In this document: positions 34,430 through 42,256 of the stretch, in pieces
Numbering within the stretch: position 1 is the stretch's first letter
Layout of the letters: the number at the start of each line of letters is the position of its first letter
Assembly: GCA_036653535.1 (NCBI GenBank)
Contig: JAVVTR010000001.1
Coordinates: 404,745-468,744, forward strand
Length of the DNA stretch: 64,000 nucleotides
Source: JAVVTR01 sp036653535
Lineage (GTDB): Bacteria > Bacteroidota > Bacteroidia > Bacteroidales > P3
Direction: 5' to 3'
The notes under the pieces: model-generated
Told to the model about the DNA's origin: nothing
Database searches by the model: none
Seen by the model: the letters and a program-made list of their open reading frames with translations, nothing else
Program-made: the position numbers and the translations under genes

Positions 34430-35728
34430 TTATTTTACCTGAATTATGTAATAATTTTTCTTTCCTCTTTGCACTAATACATAGCTCCCATTCAGCAACA
34501 TTTTTTCATTAACTGCCGTGGTTTCCTCTACTTTTTCTTTATTAATAGAGAGACTATTTTCTTTGAATGCTCTACGAACTTCTCCCTTGGAGGAAAAAAT
34601 ACCAGTTTTTTCGCTTAATAGATCTATTAGAGAGGTTTCTCCTTTGAATTCCGATATTGATACCTCCCTACGGGGAACCCCCTCAAAAACGGCTAAAAAC
34701 ATCTTTTCCGAAAGGGTGCGTAAAGTTTCTGTGGTGCTTTTTCCAAAGAGAATTTCCGAAGCATTTACGGAAGCTTGATAATCTTCCAAGGAATGTACTC
34801 TTATTGTAAGATCTTTGGCTAAGGCCTTCTGTAAAATGCGCGAAGAGGGTTCTTTTTTTTGTTCCTCTTCCATAGCTTCTATTTCCTCTTTGGAAAAAAG
34901 AGTAAAAATACGAATATATCTAAGGGAATCTTCGTCCGAACAATTTAACCAAAATTGATAGAACTGATAAGGGGATGTACGTTCTGGATCCAACCATATA
35001 TTTCCAGATTCGGTTTTTCCGAATTTACCCCCATCGGCCTTGGTAATTAAAGAGCAGGTTACAGCATAGGCCTCCGCACCTAATTTACGGCGAATTAATT
35101 CCGTACCAGTCGTAATATTTCCCCATTGGTCGGATCCCCCCATTTGCATTTTACAATTTTTACTTTGAAATAAATGCAAAAAATCGAAAGCTTGTGCCAA
35201 CTGATAAGTAAATTCGGTAAAAGACATGCCATCGGTACCACTCTCTGCAGAAAACCTTTTCTTAACAGAGTCTTTCGACATCATATAATTAACCGTAATA
35301 TGCTTGCCTATATCCCGAATAAATTCCAAAAAGGTCATAGTTTTTATCCAATCGTAGTTGTTTACCACTTCTGCTTTATTCGGTGCATCGGAAGTAAAAT
35401 CTAAAAAGTTAGAAAGTTGCTTTTGAATACAAGCCTGATTGTGAAGAAGGCTTTGCTCATCTAAAAGATTTCTTTCTTGGGATTTTCCAGAAGGGTCGCC
35501 AATCATGCCGGTAGCCCCTCCAATCAAAGCCAAAGGTTTATGCCCACACATTTGCAAATGTTTCAACATCATAATACCTACCAAATGCCCAATATGCAAA
35601 GAATCGGCGGTAGGATCTATCCCTAAGTAAGCCGTTACGGTTTCCTTTTGCAACAACTCTTCTGTTCCAGGCATAACATCATGAAGCATGCCTCTCCAAC
35701 GTAATTCTTCTATAAAATTTTTTTTCAT
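34430..35728 (-). CDS. tyrS: Tyrosyl-tRNA synthetase
   Basis: Class I aminoacyl-tRNA synthetase of 432 residues that charges tRNA-Tyr. The HIGH motif is L-H-I-G-H near residue 45, the G-G-S-D-Q-W-G-N-I segment near 200 is the tyrosine/ATP site of TyrS, and the KMSKS equivalent is K-F-G-K-T near 241, normal for bacterial TyrS. A C-terminal S4-like RNA-binding domain (about 365-432) is present. It is followed by rsmE and the DUF4159 gene on the same strand. Confidence 0.96.
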   Translation of the reverse strand: MKKNFIEELRWRGMLHDVMPGTEELLQKETVTAYLGIDPTADSLHIGHLVGIMMLKHLQMCGHKPLALIGGATGMIGDPSGKSQERNLLDEQSLLHNQACIQKQLSNFLDFTSDAPNKAEVVNNYDWIKTMTFLEFIRDIGKHITVNYMMSKDSVKKRFSAESGTDGMSFTEFTYQLAQAFDFLHLFQSKNCKMQMGGSDQWGNITTGTELIRRKLGAEAYAVTCSLITKADGGKFGKTESGNIWLDPERTSPYQFYQFWLNCSDEDSLRYIRIFTLFSKEEIEAMEEEQKKEPSSRILQKALAKDLTIRVHSLEDYQASVNASEILFGKSTTETLRTLSEKMFLAVFEGVPRREVSISEFKGETSLIDLLSEKTGIFSSKGEVRRAFKENSLSINKEKVEETTAVNEKMLLNGSYVLVQRGKKNYYIIQVK

Positions 35729-35869
35729 TTTTCTTTTTTTAACCCTTTCTAAGGGGACTGTAATTTAAAGTGGAACGATTTATTTTCCAACGAGAACCAT
35801 AACGCAAGGCCCTTAGATAGGAGGTTTTGTAAATTGCCTGTAAAAGCGATAACTACCCCCTATAAGTAA

Positions 35870-35903
35870 AAAAAGCCGCCCCTATTCAAGAGAGCGGCTT
35901 TTT
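35870..35903 (-). terminator. Terminator after the DUF1566-like lipoprotein gene
   Basis: AAAAAGCCGC/GCGGCTTTTT stem with T-runs on both sides, lying 18 bp downstream of the minus-strand stop at 35921. It could also act on the opposite strand. Confidence 0.85.
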
Positions 35904-35920
35904 CCATTTTTCTTTTAATC

Positions 35921-36712
35921 CTATTTAGAAATGGCAACTTTACGTACCGGACGAATAGGAAGTTTAAAAGTGGGATTGGCTTTAGGTATGTAGCTCTCTA
36001 CTCCATTATCTGAAAAACATTTATACCATGCATTTTTAGCATCTCTTTCCGTAGAAGTCCAATAACATTGACCTAAGGGACCATATCCATCTACTCCAGC
36101 GTATGTTTCATTAATTTTTTTCTGAGCATCAAATAAATATCTCATTTCTTCCAGCGATGGTAACCACCATTTTCCTTGATTTTTCTTCCATGGATTTGCA
36201 TCGGTTGTATCTTTAAGGGCCGTTGCCTTGTCTTGTCCATAATAGGTTAATCTATAATATTCTACACAATATCTTGCGGCACTTTTATTAGAAGCATTTT
36301 TGGGTAATTTTTGGTTTATAATCAAAGCTGTATTCACTCTACCATCTGCAGAATTAGCATGTATCAAACCATAATAAAAAGAAGAATCTCTATCTTTATA
36401 TACAGAATCGGTTGGAGATAGATAAGTCCAATTCGTATCATATTGCTTTACGGTATCCTGTCCAAAGAAATTCCATTGTGGATCTCGTGAAACCCATTTT
36501 ATTATTTCTACACTCCAAGGGTTCCTGTTGTAGCGAATATCAGAAAAACTACAAATAAGAGCAGAATCTCCACTTTCATCTACATGAAATACAATTCCAT
36601 CTTCGATAGTTGTTCCAACTAACGGATGAAGTTTTACTTCATCTTTTTTACAAGAAGTTAAGCTTAGTGCCACGCAAGCACCTGTAATTAAAACGGCAAC
36701 TAATTTTTTCAT
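35921..36712 (-). CDS. Lipoprotein with DUF1566 (Lcl C-terminal-like) domain
   Basis: A 263-residue protein with a lipoprotein signal: K-K-L-V-A-V-L-I, lipobox L-T-S-C at Cys 21, then K-K-D-E. The C-terminal 100 residues contain W-W-L-P-S-L-E-E-M-R-Y-L, Y-W-T-S-T-E and P-I-R-P-V-R-K-V, a good match to DUF1566, a C-type-lectin-like fold found in surface proteins. Two Cys sit in the mature part (C-V-E-Y-Y-R-L and C-Y-W-T-S), plus one in K-C-F. Function unknown; carbohydrate binding or adhesion is only a guess. Confidence 0.78.
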   Translation of the reverse strand: MKKLVAVLITGACVALSLTSCKKDEVKLHPLVGTTIEDGIVFHVDESGDSALICSFSDIRYNRNPWSVEIIKWVSRDPQWNFFGQDTVKQYDTNWTYLSPTDSVYKDRDSSFYYGLIHANSADGRVNTALIINQKLPKNASNKSAARYCVEYYRLTYYGQDKATALKDTTDANPWKKNQGKWWLPSLEEMRYLFDAQKKINETYAGVDGYGPLGQCYWTSTERDAKNAWYKCFSDNGVESYIPKANPTFKLPIRPVRKVAISK

Positions 36713-36896
36713 CCTATTGAGGCTTAAATAAATTTTATTACGAATATTCTAAAGTATACTTTTTACAAAAAGTTTTCAAAAGTAGGTAGAAAAATTCAAA
36801 CAGCAAAACTTCACTGTGAATTTTTTCCTATTCATTTATAAATAGCTTATCTATTCGTTTATCAACAAATAGTTTATATAAAAACACAGATTCAAC

Positions 36897-37538
36897 TTAT
36901 TTTTTTATCCACACATTTACAATTTCTCCTATAAACAGTTTGTGAGGGTCGTTTTCTGGATAATTTACCTTATAATGCTCGGAATCTATAAATGCATTTT
37001 TATTTAAAGAGTTGGCATATATCTTTTTACATTCAAGAATTATACGAGCTTCTTCAAAAGCAGGAGCCCCATTGGGTGTAAAAAAGGGGCTTAATTTGCT
37101 TTCTTTAATTTTATTGGTATTTCTACCGGAGGTTGTTCCGCATAATTGAAGAACCTCCCTATATCTTTCTTCGTAAAATGTAAGGGTATAATACTCTTGT
37201 TGTTCTAAAAAAGTGTAGGTGTATCGCTGTGGACGAACAAAAATAAAAGCAACCGGCTTATTCCAAAGTATTCCCAAGCCTCCCCAACTGGCGGTCATCA
37301 TATTAAACTTCTCGGGGGTTCCGGCACTAACCAACATCCAATCTTCTCCAATAAGTTTAAAAACATTGTCTTTTATTTTAACAGGATCTATTTTTTCCCA
37401 TTTCCCCATTTTTGCATTGATATCCATTTCTTTTTCAGAAAGCACCTCTTTTTTTGTTTGCTTTTCTGTTTCGTGATTTGTTTTACAACCCATAATAAAT
37501 AGCATTAAAATTACAATGAACCCAGTACTTTTTGTCAT
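36897..37538 (-). CDS. Lipoprotein with flavin-reductase-like (FMN-binding split-barrel) domain
   Basis: A 213-residue protein. An N-terminal lipoprotein signal ends in F-I-M-G-C at about residue 17, followed by a Lys/Glu-rich linker. From about residue 47 the sequence fits the flavin reductase-like split barrel: W-M-L-V-S-A-G, N-M-M-T-A-S-W-G-G-L-G, R-P-Q-R-Y-T-Y, and Y-T-L-T-F-Y. The M-T-A-S-W-G-G core is typical of FMN-binding members. Such domains are normally cytosolic; a lipid-anchored copy in the envelope is unusual and needs an extracytoplasmic flavin source. It stands between two unrelated genes. Confidence 0.8.
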   Translation of the reverse strand: MTKSTGFIVILMLFIMGCKTNHETEKQTKKEVLSEKEMDINAKMGKWEKIDPVKIKDNVFKLIGEDWMLVSAGTPEKFNMMTASWGGLGILWNKPVAFIFVRPQRYTYTFLEQQEYYTLTFYEERYREVLQLCGTTSGRNTNKIKESKLSPFFTPNGAPAFEEARIILECKKIYANSLNKNAFIDSEHYKVNYPENDPHKLFIGEIVNVWIKK

Positions 37539-37636
37539 ATAAATGTTTTGTTAGTGTAGAATGATCTAATTCCAATAGGCTCTAATTTAAACCATAGGCC
37601 TTGCCAACATAGCCTAATAAAAATGGAAACAAAACT

Positions 37637-38917
37637 CTAATTAGCCTTTGTTTTTGTATTTTCATTTTTTATCACATCCCTGCGTTGGTTCAAGCCGTAT
37701 AAAAATATAATTATGTAACAGGGAAGCAAAATAGCATACGAATATTGAAATCCTATTTTATCTACCAATAGGCCGTATAATAAAGGCAGTAAAGCCCCTC
37801 CTACAATAGCCATAATTAAAAAAGAGGAACCTAAAGAAACATGACTCCCCAAGTCACGAATAGCCAAGCCCCATACCGAGGGCCATATCATAGCATTTGC
37901 TAAACCCAACCAAATCAAAATAAAGAGGCCATTCTTTCCTGGAAAAAACAAAACCAATATACTCAGCAAAACTCCTAAAATAGCAGAAACCATAAGGGCG
38001 GTACGTTGACTGAAATATTTTGGAATTCCCCAAATACCTATAAAATAACCTAAAATTAACGCCAACATGGAAAAGGACGGAAACATTTTTGCCAATTGTA
38101 TAGGAATATCATAGCTTTGAGCATAATTAATGAGCGTATCTATACTAATAACTTCCGCACCTACATAGAAAAAGATAGCCACTATGCCTCCTATCAATTG
38201 TGGATATTTTTTCAAAGAAAATTTTTCCTTAGTAGGGGGGATAGAAGCAGAGGGGAGTGAAGAGGTTGATATTTCGGGAAGTGAAGATTTTCGTATCCAA
38301 ACAGAGAGAAGAAATAAACAAAAAGCTATACAGAGATAGGGCAACATACATTTTCTTGCTAAATCATTTAAAAGTAATTCTTTTCCATCTAAGATTCCAC
38401 TGCTTTCATAAAAGAGCAAACTTTCCTTAATGGCATCTGTATCTTTAAGCACCAAAGAACTTAAGAAAAAAGGAGCTATAACCCCAGCAATTTTATTACA
38501 TACCCCCATAATACCAATACGACGGGCTGCACTTTCCATAGGTCCAATAATGGCAGCATAAGGATTAGAAGCCGTTTGTAGCAAAGCCAAACCTGCTCCC
38601 AATAGAAATAAACCTACCAAAAACAAGGCAAAATTTCGACTCATTGCTGCTGGAACAAAAACCAAAGCCCCCATAGCCATAATCCAAAGACCTACCGACA
38701 TACCCCGACGATAACCTATTTTTTCGAGAATACCCGCCGAGGGTATAGCTAATACAAAATAAGCAATATAAAAGGCAAACGTAACAAAATAGGATTGAAA
38801 ATTATTTAATTCACAAGCTATTTTCAAAAACGGAATTAAGACAGAATTTAGCCAAGTAACGAATCCAAAAACAAAAAAAAGAGTGCCAATAATGAAAAGA
38901 GGGGATTTTTTAGTCAT
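37637..38917 (-). CDS. FucP-type sugar:H+ symporter (MFS)
   Basis: Inner-membrane major-facilitator transporter of 426 residues with twelve helices, typical of the FucP/glucose-galactose subfamily common in Bacteroidota. Recognisable blocks are F-V-T-W-L-N-S-V-L-I-P-F near residue 20, G-Y-R-R-G-M after helix 2, and Q-T-A-S-N-P-Y-A near 114, which is characteristic of FucP and GlcP homologues. A central loop with many Ser and Pro residues (about 215-230) splits the halves. The exact sugar is not predictable. No glycan-degrading genes lie beside it. Confidence 0.9.
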   Translation of the reverse strand: MTKKSPLFIIGTLFFVFGFVTWLNSVLIPFLKIACELNNFQSYFVTFAFYIAYFVLAIPSAGILEKIGYRRGMSVGLWIMAMGALVFVPAAMSRNFALFLVGLFLLGAGLALLQTASNPYAAIIGPMESAARRIGIMGVCNKIAGVIAPFFLSSLVLKDTDAIKESLLFYESSGILDGKELLLNDLARKCMLPYLCIAFCLFLLSVWIRKSSLPEISTSSLPSASIPPTKEKFSLKKYPQLIGGIVAIFFYVGAEVISIDTLINYAQSYDIPIQLAKMFPSFSMLALILGYFIGIWGIPKYFSQRTALMVSAILGVLLSILVLFFPGKNGLFILIWLGLANAMIWPSVWGLAIRDLGSHVSLGSSFLIMAIVGGALLPLLYGLLVDKIGFQYSYAILLPCYIIIFLYGLNQRRDVIKNENTKTKAN

Positions 38918-39295
38918 TTGCGATTATTTATTTTAAAGGGAGCACTTTGAAAAGGAAAAATCTTAAAAGGAAGGCGTTTTAGGGGAGATATTTAAAAAAG
39001 GGTAAGGAGAAACGTTTTAAAAGGGGGTGCTTTAAATGCCTTTAGTATTTTAATATATTCAGCGCTATAATACTTCCGTGCTATAAGCCTTCTGCGCTAT
39101 ACTATAATACTTCTGCGCTATAAATGCCTTTAGTATTTTAATATATTCCGCACTATAATACTTCCGTGCTATAAGCCTTCTGCGCTATACTATAATACTT
39201 CAGCGTTATAATACTTCCGTGCTATGAACACCTTCCGCACTACTACAAAATACATTTTTTTGCACCCCTTTTTATTTACTCTTTAAAACTTCCCC
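38918..39295. other. 378-bp gap dominated by tandem repeats
   Basis: It lies between the FucP-type transporter and rubrerythrin genes. The middle is taken up by the 88-bp repeat array; the flanks show no coding signal. Confidence 0.6.
39034..39237. repeat. Tandem array with 88-bp unit and internal CTATA-rich subrepeats
   Basis: Two long copies start at 39034 and 39122, and a third, shorter run continues to about 39237. Each unit itself contains several variants of GCTATAATACTTCCG, so the array probably grew by nested duplication. Confidence 0.85.
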
Positions 39296-39868
39296 TTAAT
39301 ATTCTCTAACTTGCAATTGAAAATAAGCTTGGGGATGTTTACAAGCCGGGCATATTTCAGGAGCTTTTTCTCCAAAATGTACATAGCCACAATTACGGCA
39401 ATACCAAAATACTTTTTCGTTCTTGGCAAAAACATTTTTGTTTTTTATATTTTCTAATAATTTACGATATCTATCTTCATGTTCTTTTTCCACTTTAGAT
39501 ACCATTTTAAAAGAAACTGCAATTTCTTTAAATCCTTCTTTTTCGGCAATTTCAGCAAAAGAAGGATACATATCCGACCACTCCTCATGTTCTCCACAGG
39601 CAGCGGCTTCTAAATTGGCCTGTGTATCCAAAATTTGTCCGGCAGGAAAAGTAGCAGTAATTTCCACATTACCCCCTTCTAAATATTTAAAAAATATTTT
39701 TGCATGTTCCTCTTCTTGACGTGCTGTTTCCTCAAAAATAGATGCAATTTGTTCATAGCCATCCTTTTTTGCTTGTTTTGCGAAAAAAGTATAACGATTT
39801 TTAGCTTGAGATTCCCCCGCAAAAGATTTGAGAAGGCATTTTTCGGTTTCTGATCCTTTTAAATTCAT
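39296..39868 (-). CDS. Rubrerythrin
   Basis: Peroxide-detoxifying non-heme diiron protein of 190 residues, cytosolic. The four-helix bundle carries the E-x-x-H/E ligands: E-S-Q-A-K near 16, E-E-T-A-R-Q-E-E-E-H-A-K near 46-57, and E-K-E-H-E-D near 131. A C-terminal rubredoxin domain has C-R-N-C near 157 and C-P-A-C near 173. The order of domains is normal. It supports oxidative-stress defence in an anaerobe or microaerophile. It is followed by a repeat array and preceded by a terminator of mnmD. Confidence 0.94.
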   Translation of the reverse strand: MNLKGSETEKCLLKSFAGESQAKNRYTFFAKQAKKDGYEQIASIFEETARQEEEHAKIFFKYLEGGNVEITATFPAGQILDTQANLEAAACGEHEEWSDMYPSFAEIAEKEGFKEIAVSFKMVSKVEKEHEDRYRKLLENIKNKNVFAKNEKVFWYCRNCGYVHFGEKAPEICPACKHPQAYFQLQVREY

Positions 39869-39895
39869 ATCCTTAATTTTTTTAGTTACTACATA

Positions 39896-39924
39896 AAAAC
39901 ACAGGCATACATAGCCTATGTGTG
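39896..39924 (-). terminator. Terminator after mnmD
   Basis: ACACAGGC and GCCTATGTGT pair with a 2-nt bulge, and on the minus strand the stem is followed by TTTTTATG. It lies 12 bp after the mnmD stop. Confidence 0.6.
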
Positions 39925-39935
39925 ATACAAAAATA

Positions 39936-40700
39936 CTACTTTTTTAATAAACCTACGATTTCTTTTCCCTGTTTTTCCTTTCGTTTCCAAGCCCGTGTAA
40001 TTTCTCGCTTTCCTTTCGGACCCGGAAGATTTTCTACGATGAAACCAAGCTCTTTTAAATTTCTTTTTACCTGCCCTTTGGCACAATAGGTGCTAAGCAC
40101 AGAATTTTCAGACATAGAGTCGTAAACTTTTTCAAATATTTCTGTGGTCCATAACTCTGGTTGTATTTCAGGAGAAAATGCATCATAGTACACTACATCG
40201 TAATTTTGACAAGGCATTTTTAATTTTTGCAACTTTCCGTCTATTTTTTTTAAAGAAAAAAAAGGAGATAGCGAAACCCCATCAAAATTTGCACCTATTT
40301 CCTCTTCTTTTTGCCACATTGCATTCTGTAGTTTCTGAAAAAAAAGCTCATAAGGGGGTGGAAACAAGGTACCATAATTAAGTTGCTCCCAAATTTCTTT
40401 CGACAAAGGATAAGCTTCTACGGCGGTATATTGAACCGGAATTTGTTGTTTTTCCGCTTCTATCCATGTGAGTAAGGCATTTAAAGCAGTCCCGAATCCC
40501 ATCTCAAAAACTCGTACAGGAGCAAAGGATGCAGAAGATAAAACCGCATTCATCCCCACTTGCAAGGCTCCCTGAATATAAACACAAATTGCTTCCTGTA
40601 CTGCTCCGTGTATAGAATGGTAATGCTCTTTTTGCTCTGTAAGAAAGAGGGTAGAAGATCCATCTTGCGTAATCTGCACCGATATATTTGCTAAATTCAT
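39936..40700 (-). CDS. mnmD: tRNA 5-methylaminomethyl-2-thiouridine methyltransferase MnmD
   Basis: SAM-dependent methyltransferase for wobble-uridine modification (MnmC methyltransferase domain, stand-alone). Key blocks are F-E-M-G-F-G-T-A-L-N (SAM motif) near residue 70, Y-T-A-V-E-A-Y-P-L, and Y-D-A-F-S-P-E near 174, the DAFSP signature. The C-terminal P-G-P-K-G-K-R-E-I-T-R segment is family-typical. I chose ATG 40700 over 40748, since the 16 extra upstream residues are not part of the fold and would run into the tRNA gene region. It is next to tRNA-Leu(UAG), on the opposite strand. Confidence 0.88.
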   Translation of the reverse strand: MNLANISVQITQDGSSTLFLTEQKEHYHSIHGAVQEAICVYIQGALQVGMNAVLSSASFAPVRVFEMGFGTALNALLTWIEAEKQQIPVQYTAVEAYPLSKEIWEQLNYGTLFPPPYELFFQKLQNAMWQKEEEIGANFDGVSLSPFFSLKKIDGKLQKLKMPCQNYDVVYYDAFSPEIQPELWTTEIFEKVYDSMSENSVLSTYCAKGQVKRNLKELGFIVENLPGPKGKREITRAWKRKEKQGKEIVGLLKK

Positions 40701-40753
40701 TATTAAATAATATTTTTGTCGCTCTTTTGTTTTCAAAAGTTTACTCACTCCCT

Positions 40754-40835
40754 GCGGATGTGGCGTAATTGGTAGCCGCGCTAGACTTAGGATCTAGTGC
40801 CGAAAGGCGTGTGGGTTCGAGTCCCTTCATCCGCA
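40754..40835 (+). tRNA. tRNA-Leu (anticodon UAG)
   Basis: Acceptor GCGGATG pairs with CATCCGC; the anticodon stem CTAGA/TCTAG holds loop CTTAGGA with TAG; T-arm GGTTCGAGTCC. A long variable arm suits Leu. CCA is not encoded. Confidence 0.95.
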
Positions 40836-40836
40836 C

Positions 40837-40870
40837 AAAAAGCCCCTTATAAGGGGCTTTTTTATTTTTT
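40837..40870 (+). terminator. Terminator after tRNA-Leu(UAG)
   Basis: AAAAGCCCCTTATAAGGGGC is followed by a T-run. Confidence 0.9.
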
Positions 40871-41629
40871 CATCTATTAAACAGATTTAGAGCCCCAGCT
40901 ATTTTCAGTCTGTTTTTATTAAAAATTAAACAAATTTAGAAAAATAAAAATAGGAAAACGACTATAATCCCGTTAAAATTTTTTAATGGTCGTTTCTATA
41001 CCACCTATATTTACCAAACGGACGAAAGAAAAGATTAAAGAAATCAACGAAAACCTTTTCCTCCAATAGGCAGCAAAATTAGAAAAACACAGCAAAATTA
41101 AGGCCAAAAAATATAAGCCAATTTGCATAAAGAATAATAAGCCATAAAACTGCTAAGTATTTTATTAATATTATTCGCAGACAAAATTACATGTACAATA
41201 ATCTTTTAAACATTGTTCTAAAATTCATTCTTTAAAAATTCAATTATAAGCCATAATTTCACAGCATTATTAATGGATATTTTCCGTTCATGCTTGTGTT
41301 TTATGTTTTGATATGCCTTTAATTTTTTGGTTTAAAAAAGGGAAATGATTCCAGTCTTTAGAGATTGTGATATTAGAGAAGATTAAATCGTTTCATTTTA
41401 GTTTATATTATATCGGTTTGTTAGGCTATTGTAAAGTGGATTTTGTCTGTTTTGAACGGATACATCCAAAAACAGATTTTTCCTATTTTTTTTATAGTAA
41501 AATAGATGATTTTATACCCGCAATTATTAGGTAAAAGTAAGCATGTTTTCATAATTTCAATTTTTATTGTTTTGTGGACTACTCGGATTATTTTTTATAT
41601 CTTTGTCACTATTTTAAAGTGCTTTTTTA
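40871..41629. other. 759-bp gap before the sensor-like genes
   Basis: AT-rich. One short frame (ATG 40987, 27 codons, then an in-frame TAG and a Lys-rich continuation) could be a broken small gene. A TATCTTTG -7 match lies at 41598 before the 41630 gene, with the nearest TTG 23 bp upstream. Nothing else was recognised. Confidence 0.35.
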
Positions 41630-42244
41630 ATGATGAAAACGTTTGCTATTGGTTTAATATGCTGGATAGGGATATTTATATCCCAAATATCTTTTGCTAT
41701 GCCTCCAATAAACACCCATACTTCTTTAAAGGAAAAAGCGGAAAATGCTTTGTTAAATGGAGATACTTTAGAAGCCTGTATTATTTTTCGTCAATTAAAG
41801 ACGGAAACGGATTCTATCGCTCGCATTCATTATCAAAGTGAAATAAAAGCCAAACGCGCTACTTACCAAATTGATAAGCTTTATTTGGAAAATAAACTGC
41901 AAAGAGGAGTTATTTTGAGAAGAATAAGTTTATTTCTATTGATCTCTGTCCTTTTGTTAGCAAGTGCTTTTTATTTTTTGCGCAAAAGCAACCACCAACT
42001 TGAAGAAGAACGTATAAAAGCCAAAAAATTAAAAGAAGCAGCAGAATTTTCTCTACAAAAAAAATCTAAGTTGCTTTATGCTATTAGTAATGATATGACG
42101 GATTCTTTGAATGCAATGAAAGAAATTACTACTGAACTACAAACAGAAAATAGTTCTTCTTTGCAGGATATAAAGGGCAAAATATCCTGTCTTCGTAATT
42201 CTGCGGAGAAACTTCAAAACATTTATCATCAAATTTTCTCCTAA
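41630..42244 (+). CDS. Truncated sensor histidine-kinase-like protein lacking the phospho-acceptor His and kinase domain
   Basis: A 204-residue protein with an N-terminal signal helix, a short helical region that matches the end of the TPR sensor domain of Bacteroidota kinases (D-S-I-A near 61, K-L-Y-L-E-N-K-L-Q-R), one membrane helix (about 98-118), and then a dimerisation-helix region. Where kinases read I-S-H-D it reads I-S-N-D (A-I-S-N-D-M near 150), so the phosphorylatable His is Asn. No ATP-binding domain follows. The next gene starts 12 bp later and has similar architecture with the same defect. It probably forms a complex with it or with a genuine kinase elsewhere. It could also be a decaying gene, though no stops or frameshifts are visible. 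Confidence 0.7.
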   Translation: MMKTFAIGLICWIGIFISQISFAMPPINTHTSLKEKAENALLNGDTLEACIIFRQLKTETDSIARIHYQSEIKAKRATYQIDKLYLENKLQRGVILRRISLFLLISVLLLASAFYFLRKSNHQLEEERIKAKKLKEAAEFSLQKKSKLLYAISNDMTDSLNAMKEITTELQTENSSSLQDIKGKISCLRNSAEKLQNIYHQIFS

Positions 42245-42256
42245 GTAGGCATCCTC

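Noticed and set aside
39034..39237. The CTATA-rich array as a CRISPR.
   Set aside because: Units adjoin without unique spacers, differ in length and are nested; no cas genes are present.
41506..41841. A 111-codon frame overlapping the start of the truncated kinase-like gene.
   Set aside because: It overlaps a better gene with signal peptide and family features in another frame, and has atypical composition.
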